Below, piece after piece: positions 51,066 through 59,371 of a DNA stretch of 64,000 nt. The DNA lies in contig JAEWKK010000010.1 in assembly GCA_023386045.1 (NCBI GenBank), forward strand, positions 62,001 to 126,000, written 5' to 3'. A program made the translations under genes and the position numbers. The stretch is from Bacteroidota bacterium. Lineage in GTDB: Bacteria > Bacteroidota > Bacteroidia > Chitinophagales > Chitinophagaceae. The stretch's first letter is position 1, and the number at the start of each line of letters is the position of its first letter. The notes below the pieces were generated by a model, which ran no database searches, was not told the origin of the DNA, and was given only the letters and a program-made list of their open reading frames with translations.

Positions 51066-51474
51066 AAGCTACGTTTTTTAAAAATTTGCAATTGGGTTAG
51101 GTGGTTGAAATAATAAGTGGCAGGCGACGAAAATATCTTTAGCAACCCATAAAATGAAGTCTTAGATATGCACAGGTGTGGATAAACAAAAGTGCATAAA
51201 ATGACAGTTCCCGCCCCTGCTGCAATCCATCAAATTTTGCCGTGGAAAACAATCTTACGGCCCCGTTTGGATGATAAAATTGAAATTTTTTTGGTATAAA
51301 GAAGGGGGTATAGCCTGTATAAAAATAAAACGGGAATTATTATTCAATATGTATGATGTGGGTTACTAAAACTTCATCAATATATTCCTTTTCGCAGATG
51401 CAAATTCAATACAGCTGTAGAAGTCTTGGTATTTTGGTAATGCTTTTGCATCAGTCCCACGGAAATATTGAAAG
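51066..51474. promoter_or_regulatory. 409-bp divergent region; single DnaA-box-like word
   Basis: It contains the exact DnaA-box word TGTGGATAA at 51177-51185 (TTATCCACA on the nrdJ strand), about 112 bp upstream of nrdJ. No NrdR box and no cobalamin riboswitch that I can defend. The right half is AT-rich and is presumably the promoter of the plus-strand gene. Confidence 0.4.
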
Positions 51475-52887
51475 ATGCATAAAGGATTTTTATTGCTTGG
51501 ATTATTGTTGAGTCTGAATTCAAAGGCGCAGTCAGGGGCTGGTACAACTTACCCTTATGTTGCTACTGACAGCATCATCACTGCCATCAGCATGAAATAC
51601 GAAATACGTTCCTGGCTGCATCAGGTGATAATGGGAAAAAATTACCGCGAAACCTGGAGCACTCCTGTTAAGCTCCCTGTATTTTATTTGTCTGCTTCAG
51701 GACTCATTGTTAAAAAGTTGGGAGGAGGACAACAAACCAAATCACTGCGGCTTACTGACGCCAATGGAAAAGAATGGGTATTGAGAACGGTTAATAAAAC
51801 CGTAAAAAACGCGATTCCTTCCATACTTACGCATACTCCTGTTGAAACCATTGTGCAGGATATGATCTCTGCTTCCTATCCATATAGTCCGCTGGTGGTA
51901 GCAGAACTGGCAAAGGCAGCTGATATCATTGCTCCCGCGCCGCAAATGTTTTTCATTGCTGAAGACAAAGCTCTTGGTGAGTACAATGCAATTTTTGCCA
52001 ATACAGTTTGCCTGCTGGAAGAAAGAGAGCCTACACCTGATGGAACAGATACTGATGATACAGAAAAGATCAAAAGAAAGATCAGGGAAGAAAATGATCA
52101 CCTGGTGTTGCAGAAAAAAGTATTGAAGGCAAGGCTGCTGGATATGCTGGTTGGTGACTGGGACCGACATGCAGACCAGTGGCGCTGGGATGAAATTGAT
52201 TCCGCAAATACAGAATACTATTATGCCATTCCCAGGGACCGGGATAATGCGCTTTTTTATTCGGAAGGATTATTACCTGCAATTGCCAAACTCAGTTTCA
52301 TGTCGCACATCACTGGATTTAAAAAATCAAGTTCAGGATTAAAACAACTCAACTGGAAATCGCACCATTTTGATAAGGTATTTTTAAATGAATTGTCGGC
52401 GCAGGAATGGGAAGATGCCATCAGGGAATTTCAACGCGAAATGAGTGATGCAGTTATTGACAGCAGCGTAAAAAAAATTCCAGAACCGGTTTATTCCAGT
52501 GATGGTGCTCTCATTAGTTCCAAACTAAAATCCAGGCGTGATGGTTTGTTGAAGAATGGCATGCGTTATTACCAGTATCTCTCCAAACTGGTGAAGGTGA
52601 TTGGTACAAATGAAGAAGAACTGTTTGTGGTATCTGGAAGGGATGATAAGCTTTTGATCACCGTGTACCGGTTAGAGAAAAAAAACCGGTATAAAATGTA
52701 TGAACGTCTTTTCGACCGCTCGGAAACACATAGTGTTCATTTGTATGGATTGAAAGGTGATGACCAGTTCGTGATGGAAGAAAGCGCCCGGCCGGGGATC
52801 AGGCTTCGCATGTATGGCAACGAGGGTAAAGACCAGTATGATATCAGGGGCAGGACAAAGAATAAAATCATTGATGATGAGAAATGA
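51475..52887 (+). CDS. exported protein with kinase-like GDWDRHxDQWRW motif
   Basis: The 470-residue protein has a signal peptide (MHKGFLLLGLLLSLNSKAQ). The core includes QTKSLRLTDANGKEWVLRTVNK (about residues 87-108), DMISASYPYSPLVVAELAKAADI (about 128-150), MLVGDWDRHADQWRWDE (about 224-240) and PRDRDNALF. The GDWDRH pattern is like the catalytic loop of HipA/Fam20-type kinase folds. I recall large Bacteroidota outer-membrane proteins with this module followed by a BamA-like barrel; here the protein ends where the barrel would start (GNEGKDQYDIRG, then NKIIDDEK and stop). It is either a natural short form or a 3'-truncated copy. Start is ATG at 51475. Confidence 0.6.
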   Translation: MHKGFLLLGLLLSLNSKAQSGAGTTYPYVATDSIITAISMKYEIRSWLHQVIMGKNYRETWSTPVKLPVFYLSASGLIVKKLGGGQQTKSLRLTDANGKEWVLRTVNKTVKNAIPSILTHTPVETIVQDMISASYPYSPLVVAELAKAADIIAPAPQMFFIAEDKALGEYNAIFANTVCLLEEREPTPDGTDTDDTEKIKRKIREENDHLVLQKKVLKARLLDMLVGDWDRHADQWRWDEIDSANTEYYYAIPRDRDNALFYSEGLLPAIAKLSFMSHITGFKKSSSGLKQLNWKSHHFDKVFLNELSAQEWEDAIREFQREMSDAVIDSSVKKIPEPVYSSDGALISSKLKSRRDGLLKNGMRYYQYLSKLVKVIGTNEEELFVVSGRDDKLLITVYRLEKKNRYKMYERLFDRSETHSVHLYGLKGDDQFVMEESARPGIRLRMYGNEGKDQYDIRGRTKNKIIDDEK

Positions 52888-53083
52888 GGGGGTACAGATG
52901 GATTTGATTTGAAAATAGGTGAATAATCTACTATGCACCACTGCGACCTGTTAAAATGGTTTCATTTCAAATTGAATATTATCTCGCTATTTAAGTAGAA
53001 TTACGAATACCAGCTCAATAAAAGAGTAAAGGTCTTAGCTGAATGATGTGATCCATTGGCAAAAGTTTTGCATTTTTGCAGGA

Positions 53084-53848
53084 ATGGATTCAAGGAAGAC
53101 AAATGTTTACCAGTCCCTGGCAGAAAAGAAAAAGGCAGGAAAAAAATCTTTTGCCGTACTCGTTGATCCCGATAAGGTGACTACATCATCACTCAATGAG
53201 ATCATCACACTGGCAGTAAAAGCGGGTGTTGATTATTTTTTTGTAGGCGGCAGCCTGGTGATCTCCAATCATTTGGATGAATGCATCCAGCAGATCAAAT
53301 CTTCCTGTTCCATTCCCGTATTGCTTTTTCCCGGCAGTCCTTCACAGATCAGCAAACATGCTGATGCTTTGTTGTATCTATCACTGGTTTCGGGTAGAAA
53401 CGCGGATCTCCTGATCGGTCAGCACGTAGTATCAGCACCTTTCGTAAAAAATTCAGGTCTTGAGATCATTCCAACCGGATATATGGTGGTAGATGGAGGC
53501 GCGGCAACAACTGTTTCCTATATCAGCAATGCCACACCCCTTCCTGCCGACAAGCCTGACATTGCCATGTGTACGGCCATGGCAGCTGAAATGCTGGGCA
53601 TGAAGCTGATTTACATGGACAGTGGCAGTGGTGCCAAAAAAACCATATCCGAAGAAATGATCCAGACCGTAGCGCAGCATATAGAAGTACCGCTGATCGT
53701 TGGTGGAGGGATCAGGGATGCGGAAAAGGCCTATCTCAATTGCAAGGCCGGCGCTGATGTGATAGTGATCGGTAATGCCATTGAAAAAGATGCTTCACTG
53801 ATTGAAGAAATGGCCGCCGCCATTCATGGAGTACACCTGGTATCCTGA
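53084..53848 (+). CDS. pcrB: geranylgeranylglyceryl phosphate synthase-like prenyltransferase
   Basis: From ATG 53084 the TIM-barrel enzyme has 254 residues. Signatures: VLVDPDKV (about residues 25-32), VGGSLVIS, LLFPGSPSQIS, TGYMVVDGG, and the phosphate-binding MDSGSGAK and VGGGIRDAEKA plus VIGNAIE. The family joins polyprenyl diphosphate to sn-glycerol-1-phosphate to make the first ether bond; it was first known for archaeal lipids, and Bacteroidota and Firmicutes members (PcrB) have also been described. The product's use in this bacterium is not known. The dxs gene at 62 kb supplies isoprenoid precursors. A glycosyltransferase gene follows 17 bp later. Confidence 0.9.
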   Translation: MDSRKTNVYQSLAEKKKAGKKSFAVLVDPDKVTTSSLNEIITLAVKAGVDYFFVGGSLVISNHLDECIQQIKSSCSIPVLLFPGSPSQISKHADALLYLSLVSGRNADLLIGQHVVSAPFVKNSGLEIIPTGYMVVDGGAATTVSYISNATPLPADKPDIAMCTAMAAEMLGMKLIYMDSGSGAKKTISEEMIQTVAQHIEVPLIVGGGIRDAEKAYLNCKAGADVIVIGNAIEKDASLIEEMAAAIHGVHLVS

Positions 53849-53865
53849 TTTCCAATGCCAGCAGC

Positions 53866-55326
53866 ATGAAATATTTACAAAAACCTCTTACCAGTTTATT
53901 ACTGCTGCTACCCTTTCTGGTTTTTAGTTTTTTAGCAAGGCTTGGTGCCATTCCATTACGCATCTGGGACGAAGCAAGGAATGCTAACAATGCACTTCAT
54001 ATGTACTTGCATGGAAACTGGCTGGTGCCTTTTTATGAAGGTCAGCCGGATATGTGGAATACCAAACCGCCGCTGTTGATCTGGCTGCAGGTGATCAGTA
54101 TGAAATTATTGGGAGTAAGTGATCTTGCCATTCGTCTTCCTTCTGCAATGGGTGCAGTAGCAACAGGAATATTACTTTGGTGGTTTTGCGCTGTAAAACA
54201 AAAAAGGCCATGGGCAGGTTTCTTCGCAGGTGTTGTATTCGCTTCGACCTATGCTTATATCTCCAACCATGGAGGAAGAACAGGGGATTATGATCCTTTG
54301 CTCATTTTTTTCATGACATTTTATTGCCTTTCATTTTTTCTATACCTAACAGAAAATTCAAGAAGATGGCTGCTATTATTCTGGATCTTTTTGACCCTGG
54401 CAACGTTTACAAAAGGTATCGTTGGACTGATGTTATTGCCAGGCATCTTTTTGTTGACGTTCACAGAAAAAAAATTCAGGCACACATTGCTTAATCCTGT
54501 TTTTTATTATGGACTCCTGTTTTTTATTTTCATGGTGGGAGGATATTATTTTTTAAGAGAGCAATTCAACCCGGGTTATCTCAAAGCTGTATATCAAAAT
54601 GAACTGGGAGGACGCTACCTTGAAACATTGGAAGGCCATCAATACCCTTTTGGTTTTTATACCAGGAACATGAGGTTCGAGAGATATGTTTACTGGTTCT
54701 GGTTCATCATACCGGCATTTATTGCAGGCTTTTTGAATCGCTCCTCCTGCACCAGGAAAATCAGCCTGTTTAATTTATGTATGACGGTTCCTTTCTGGTT
54801 GATTATTTCCCTGGGACAAACAAAACTTGACTGGTATGATCTTCCGCTCTATCCTTTTCTATCCCTGCAAATTGGATTGTTGATTGCCATTCTGCTTCAA
54901 TTGCTGAGGGAATATTTTTTTCCAAGGAAAAACAAATTGGGTTGGTCAGTTCTGTTTTTTCTTCTCTTATTTTTTTATCCCTGTTACAGGGTTTATAAAG
55001 GCATATTCAGGTATAAAGAAAATGAAGATGTAGTGCATCATCAGCCAGGTTATTTTTTGAAATACGCATCAAGACACAAGATAGACCTTGACCGGTATGT
55101 TGTTTGTTTTGAAGGCTACAATGGGCAGGTTAATTTTTACATACAGCAACATCAACTTCGTGGAAGCCAGGTTCGTTTGCAATCTGATGTTTCATCCCTG
55201 GAACCTGGTAGTTATGCGGTTGTTAATCAACCGGCATTAAAGGAACAGATAGAACAACAGTATTCATTAAAAAAGGTCAATGAATTATATGGTTGTGCTG
55301 TGTATCTTGTGCAGGCGAGGTTATGA
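53866..55326 (+). CDS. GT39/ArnT-like lipid-linked glycosyltransferase
   Basis: The 486-residue inner-membrane protein has about eleven helices. The first periplasmic loop holds LGAIPLRIWDEARNANNALHMYLHG and NTKPPLLIWLQVISMKLLG, with the conserved acidic residues and KPPL of the PMT_2/ArnT group. It transfers a sugar from a polyprenyl phosphate carrier to a periplasmic acceptor such as lipid A or protein. The downstream GT2 gene, overlapping by 4 bp, would make that polyprenyl-phosphate sugar, so the two form a pair like ArnC/ArnT. Start is ATG at 53866. The acceptor is not determined. Confidence 0.85.
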   Translation: MKYLQKPLTSLLLLLPFLVFSFLARLGAIPLRIWDEARNANNALHMYLHGNWLVPFYEGQPDMWNTKPPLLIWLQVISMKLLGVSDLAIRLPSAMGAVATGILLWWFCAVKQKRPWAGFFAGVVFASTYAYISNHGGRTGDYDPLLIFFMTFYCLSFFLYLTENSRRWLLLFWIFLTLATFTKGIVGLMLLPGIFLLTFTEKKFRHTLLNPVFYYGLLFFIFMVGGYYFLREQFNPGYLKAVYQNELGGRYLETLEGHQYPFGFYTRNMRFERYVYWFWFIIPAFIAGFLNRSSCTRKISLFNLCMTVPFWLIISLGQTKLDWYDLPLYPFLSLQIGLLIAILLQLLREYFFPRKNKLGWSVLFFLLLFFYPCYRVYKGIFRYKENEDVVHHQPGYFLKYASRHKIDLDRYVVCFEGYNGQVNFYIQQHQLRGSQVRLQSDVSSLEPGSYAVVNQPALKEQIEQQYSLKKVNELYGCAVYLVQARL

Positions 55327-56276
55327 AAGAAAATCAAATCATCCTGAGCATTGTTATTCCTGTTTTTAATGAAGCTCCCATTCTTCCGCTTCTTTATGAC
55401 AGGCTGATTAATGCATTAGGAATCGTCACCAGTGATTATGAAATAGTATGGGTGAACGACTGCAGTACGGATGATTCCTTACACATCTTAAAGAATTTTT
55501 CTTCCCGGAATAACAAAAGCCATTACATAAGCCTGAGCAGGAATTTTGGACATCAGAAAGCCATTACTGCAGGACTGGATCATTGTCGTGGAGCAGCAGC
55601 TGTTGTGATGGATGGTGATCTGCAGGATCCACCTGAATTAATACCGCAGCTCTGGGAAAAATATCTTGAAGGCTACCAGGTTGTATATGCACAACGCAGG
55701 TCAAGAAAAGGCGAAAGCTTTTTTAAAAGAGGAACAGCCAAATTATTTTACAGGATCCTAAAACAAACTGCAGGCATTAATATTCCACTGGATACAGGAG
55801 ATTTCCGATTAATAGACCGGAAGATCATTGACTGCCTGAAGCAAATGCCAGAGCAAAATAAATTCATCAGGGGTCAGATCGCCTGGATCGGCTTCAAACA
55901 AACTTCAGTATTATATGACCGTGATGAAAGGTATGCAGGAAAAAGTCATTACAGTTTTTTCCGAATGCTGCGTTTTGCAATCGATGGTATCACAGCTTTT
56001 TCCAATTATCCATTAAGGCTGGCAACAGTTCTTGGATTCCTTGTATCCGGTATTTCTTTTTTGATCATCCTCTATGCGTTGTTCTCAAAATTTATTTTAC
56101 ATGAGGTGATAACAGGATGGACCTCCTTGATCATCAGTTCCATGTTTATTGGTGGTGTACAGCTTGTAGCAATAGGAATCATTGGTGAATACATCAGCCG
56201 CATCAGCAGTGATGTAAGGAAAAGACCATTATACGTAATCGATGAAAAAAATTCAGGAGAGAAAGAACCTGTTTAG
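55323..56276 (+). CDS. GT2-family polyprenyl-phosphate glycosyltransferase
   Basis: From ATG 55323 the protein has 317 residues: a cytoplasmic GT-A domain (IVIPVFNEAPILP, VWVNDCSTDDS, VVMDGDLQDPPELI, DTGDFRLIDR) and two C-terminal membrane helices (about 230-255 and 268-290). The DLQDPPE and DTGDFRL motifs are those of the DPM1/GtrB/ArnC group, which puts a sugar on undecaprenyl phosphate. It overlaps the preceding GT39 gene by ATGA (4 bp), so they are translationally coupled. Its 3' end overlaps the convergent peptidase by 4 bp. Confidence 0.9.
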   Translation: MKENQIILSIVIPVFNEAPILPLLYDRLINALGIVTSDYEIVWVNDCSTDDSLHILKNFSSRNNKSHYISLSRNFGHQKAITAGLDHCRGAAAVVMDGDLQDPPELIPQLWEKYLEGYQVVYAQRRSRKGESFFKRGTAKLFYRILKQTAGINIPLDTGDFRLIDRKIIDCLKQMPEQNKFIRGQIAWIGFKQTSVLYDRDERYAGKSHYSFFRMLRFAIDGITAFSNYPLRLATVLGFLVSGISFLIILYALFSKFILHEVITGWTSLIISSMFIGGVQLVAIGIIGEYISRISSDVRKRPLYVIDEKNSGEKEPV

Positions 56277-57238
56277 TATTTTATCCTCTTTGGTGTATCG
56301 GTTCCCATTACCAATCCTTTAGTTGCAATGGCAATCGCCCTGATCACTGCCGTCATGTTCTTAAGATCTATCTTTTTGATTTCATCGCAGGGTTGGTGAT
56401 AACAGGGCTCTTTATCGTCGCTGCACATGATGGAATGCGCGGGAACCCCTTTCTTCACGAATGGAAAATTATCAGAACGGATAAATAGCATGGATTCTGC
56501 CGGAGGTTCTGAACGGATCTTAAATTTCGTTCCTTTAAGATTTCTCTTCAACATACCGGCAAGGTCTGAATAGTCAGCTCCCGTTACAAAAAATGCATTC
56601 CTGCCCGCAACATTCGTCATTCCGATCATTTCAATATTGATCATGGCAACAATGGCATCACTTACTATTTGTTGTGAAAATAAATTAGATCCGGTCATTC
56701 CCAATTCTTCACCTGCAAATGCACAGAAGATCAGCGTACGTTCATTGTCATTTCTTTTTGAAAAATAATGGGCCAGTGAAAGCAGGGCAGTTGTTCCTGA
56801 TGCATTGTCGTTGGCACCATTGAAAATGCTGTCCGACCTTAATCGATCTATCCCCACATGGTCGTAGTGCGCTGAGAAAATGACGACTTCATTCGCCCGG
56901 CTTTTGCCTTCCAATACTCCTATAACATTAAATAGCCTGTCCGCTCCTGATATTTTGGAAAGCTTTTCATTTTCACCCTCTGTCCTTGTTGTAAATTGAT
57001 GAAAATAGGATTCAAAACCAGGAAAATATTTGAGTGAATCCTTTTCAAATTCACGGGCAATAAAATGTGCCGCAACTGTGAGTTCCACTGAATAATTTTT
57101 CCTTCCCTTCATGCTGTCTGAAGCAAGCGTATGCATGATGCGGCTTACTTCGTTGAGTGAGATGGTATCATTTTCCTGGGCACTGGAAATCAAAAAGGCA
57201 CTTAGAAAAAATATCAACAGTACAAACCTCTGCATCAT
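56273..57238 (-). CDS. M28-family exported aminopeptidase
   Basis: The 321-residue protein has a signal peptide (MMQRFVLLIFFLSAFLISSAQ). The M28 zinc site is readable: FSAHYDHVG (His), NGANDNASGT (Asp bridging), FCAFAGEELGM (catalytic Glu and neighbour), MINIEMIG (Glu/Asp), and CYHQPCDEI (His). M28 enzymes are dizinc aminopeptidases; exported Bacteroidota members probably digest peptides in the periplasm or outside. It has a paralogue 23 bp upstream in the same orientation. Start is ATG at 57238. Confidence 0.9.
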   Translation of the reverse strand: MMQRFVLLIFFLSAFLISSAQENDTISLNEVSRIMHTLASDSMKGRKNYSVELTVAAHFIAREFEKDSLKYFPGFESYFHQFTTRTEGENEKLSKISGADRLFNVIGVLEGKSRANEVVIFSAHYDHVGIDRLRSDSIFNGANDNASGTTALLSLAHYFSKRNDNERTLIFCAFAGEELGMTGSNLFSQQIVSDAIVAMINIEMIGMTNVAGRNAFFVTGADYSDLAGMLKRNLKGTKFKIRSEPPAESMLFIRSDNFPFVKKGVPAHSIMCSDDKEPCYHQPCDEIKKIDLKNMTAVIRAIAIATKGLVMGTDTPKRIKY

Positions 57239-57261
57239 CTCAAAATAAGAATTCCTGCTGA

Positions 57262-58536
57262 TTATCTCATGCTCCCTGCTTTCACCCTTGAAGGCGTATC
57301 TTTTCCACTCACAATACTGGCGGAGCTTTTGGCGATGGCTTCAATGATAGCAGCCATATTGGAAATATCGAGAGTACTGACTTCATCGCTGGCCTTGTGA
57401 TAGTGCGGCTCTTCTTCCATCTTGGCGGTCGATATGGTATGTGCAGGAACACCCAATCTTGCCAGCGTGGCATTGTCTGAACGGTAAAACAAACGCTGCT
57501 GCGGATAAGGATCGGGATGAAACCTGAAATCGGTCCCTTCCAGGTTCTTTTGCAGGATCTGTCCCATATCTGTCATTTCAAAACCCGTGATATAGGCCGA
57601 ATTCTTTCCCCATTTACTTTCGGTACCAATCATTTCAATATTGAACATGGCAGCAACCGAAGCAGGATCCAGCTCACCAGAAAAATACTGAGAGCCGAAC
57701 CCCCCGATCTCCTCAGCGGTAAAGGCAACAAAAACAATGGTCCTTTCCTGGTTGCCCAGGTTCTTAAAATGTTTTGCGAGGAGAATGACCGCTGTAGTTC
57801 CTGCTGCATCATCATTGGCACCGTTATAAATGCTGTCGCCATTCAAAGGTTTGCCAATACCAATATGATCATAGTGGGCGGAAAAGATCACATATTCATT
57901 CTTCCTGCTTTTGCCCGGAAGTACGGCTGCAACATTGCTGAAAGCCGAGGAAGTAATTTCATGTTCCGCCTTAATGGTAAAAGTTTTTGCCTCACGTTTT
58001 CCCAACACAAACACCACATTATTTTCCATGGAGAAGAGTTGTGATTTCAAACTGGCAATCCTTCCAAAGTTTTTTGAAAAGCTGGTATCCACCCAAACAA
58101 TTAAATTCTTTCCTGAACGTACGAGGCTTCGGGCTTTTGTACCAAAATTTTCTCTTGCCGAAATAGAATCAAATTCATAACCCGATTTTTCGTTGACCTT
58201 GATTTCAGGTTTTGTTGTAATCACGATCACTTCAGCAGGATCGATGTCTTTATCATTCATTTCTGCTTTCAGTAAACCCTGCTTCGCACGAACCATGGTG
58301 AACTTCTGTAGGTAGCTGTTTCCCAGGAATGGTTCAAGACCAGATTTTTTAAATTCTGATGCAATAAAATCTGCAGCACGGTCTATTTCCGGACTGCCTG
58401 CTTTTCTTCCCCGCATTTCATCAGAAGCCAGAAAGTTTTCAATACGTTCTGCATCCTTCACATCTACCAAAGGCTGCTTTTGTGCAAAAGCATTTAAACC
58501 CGCTGCCAATAAAAGCAGCAACAATAATTTTTTCAT
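57262..58536 (-). CDS. M28-family exported aminopeptidase, longer paralogue
   Basis: From ATG 58536 this protein has 424 residues, with signal peptide MKKLLLLLLLAAGLNAFAQ. Its catalytic half mirrors the neighbour: FSAHYDHIG, NGANDDAAGT, AFTAEEIGGFG, MFNIEMIG and EPHYHKASDEV. Roughly residues 100-215 form an extra region absent from the shorter paralogue (it may be a PA-like lid). The frame extends to 58605, but the extra part reads across an intergenic repeat, so the signal-peptide ATG is chosen. Both enzymes are probably expressed together and may act on different peptides. Confidence 0.88.
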   Translation of the reverse strand: MKKLLLLLLLAAGLNAFAQKQPLVDVKDAERIENFLASDEMRGRKAGSPEIDRAADFIASEFKKSGLEPFLGNSYLQKFTMVRAKQGLLKAEMNDKDIDPAEVIVITTKPEIKVNEKSGYEFDSISARENFGTKARSLVRSGKNLIVWVDTSFSKNFGRIASLKSQLFSMENNVVFVLGKREAKTFTIKAEHEITSSAFSNVAAVLPGKSRKNEYVIFSAHYDHIGIGKPLNGDSIYNGANDDAAGTTAVILLAKHFKNLGNQERTIVFVAFTAEEIGGFGSQYFSGELDPASVAAMFNIEMIGTESKWGKNSAYITGFEMTDMGQILQKNLEGTDFRFHPDPYPQQRLFYRSDNATLARLGVPAHTISTAKMEEEPHYHKASDEVSTLDISNMAAIIEAIAKSSASIVSGKDTPSRVKAGSMR

Positions 58537-58598
58537 CAGCGATTTTGTTGATTGATCAGAATTGAAATGGCGTAAGCTTTCTTTAAAAATTATGGGAT

Positions 58599-58631
58599 CG
58601 TCCATGGACCATAGACCATGGACTATGGACG
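58599..58631. repeat. palindromic GTCCATG/GACCATA heptads
   Basis: Arms GTCCATGG and CCATGGAC flank ACCATAGA, and the pattern continues as GACTATGGAC. Same family as 43825-43861 and 47038-47094. It lies between the regulator stop and the peptidase start. Confidence 0.75.
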
Positions 58632-58639
58632 CATTCCTT

Positions 58640-59371
58640 CTATAAACTCATCATCTCCTTAAACTTCACCGTCTGCCTTCTGCTCACTTCTATTTTTTCC
58701 CCGCCCTTCAATTCAAGCAGCAAGCCACCATTGAAATAGGGCTCGATCTTGTCGATCATGCGCAGGTTGACGATATGCTTGCGGTTGGCGCGGAAGAAAA
58801 CTTTCTCATCCAGTCTTTCTTCCAGTGAATTCAGTGATTTTAATATCAGTGGCTTATTGGATCCAAAGAAAACCTTGGCGTAATTGCCAACGCTTTCAAA
58901 CAGGCGCACTTCAGATAGTTTCACAAACCAGCATCGTTCACCGTCTTTTACAAACACCTGGTCATTTTCACTGAGTATGCTCGTTCCTTCTGCTACGTGA
59001 TGATTGCCATTGACAGTTACAGGATTTGCTTTCTTCAGCTTTTCCACGGCATCAGCAAGTCGTCTTGGTTCAACAGGCTTGAGTAAATAATCCAAGGCGT
59101 TCACTTCAAAAGCCTTGAGTGCATATTCATCATAAGCAGTGGTGAAGATCACGTGTGGTGTGTGGTCCAGTTCAGACAACATATCAAAACCTGTTTTACC
59201 AGGCATCTGTATATCGAGGAAGATCAGGTCGGGGTTGAAACTTTCGATCTTCTGAATGCCTTCTTCGGCATTGGAAGCTTCATCAACGATCTCGATCTCA
59301 GGAAATTCCTGCAATAACTTACGCAACTCGGCGCGGGCCAGGCGTTCGTCATCTATTATAATTGCCTTCAT
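58640..59371 (-). CDS. LytTR-family response regulator
   Basis: The 243-residue regulator has a receiver domain (IIIDDERLARAEL at 4-16, FLDIQMPGKTGFDML with phospho-acceptor Asp53, TTAYDEYALKAF) and a C-terminal LytTR DNA-binding domain (about 140-243; FVKDGERCWFVKLSEVRLFES and RANRKHIVNLRMIDKIEPYF). LytTR regulators bind imperfect direct repeats and often control surface or secreted products. Its histidine kinase is the upstream gene, with overlapping ends (23 bp), so they form one two-component system. Targets are not shown by the sequence. Start is ATG at 59371. Confidence 0.93.
   Translation of the reverse strand: MKAIIIDDERLARAELRKLLQEFPEIEIVDEASNAEEGIQKIESFNPDLIFLDIQMPGKTGFDMLSELDHTPHVIFTTAYDEYALKAFEVNALDYLLKPVEPRRLADAVEKLKKANPVTVNGNHHVAEGTSILSENDQVFVKDGERCWFVKLSEVRLFESVGNYAKVFFGSNKPLILKSLNSLEERLDEKVFFRANRKHIVNLRMIDKIEPYFNGGLLLELKGGEKIEVSRRQTVKFKEMMSL

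Noticed and set aside
51066..51300. Cobalamin riboswitch ahead of nrdJ
   Set aside because: A B12-dependent enzyme made me look for one. The minus strand has GGGGCGGGAACTGTCA, faintly like the riboswitch core, but the B12 box and flanking helices are not recognisable. A covariance-model search would settle it.
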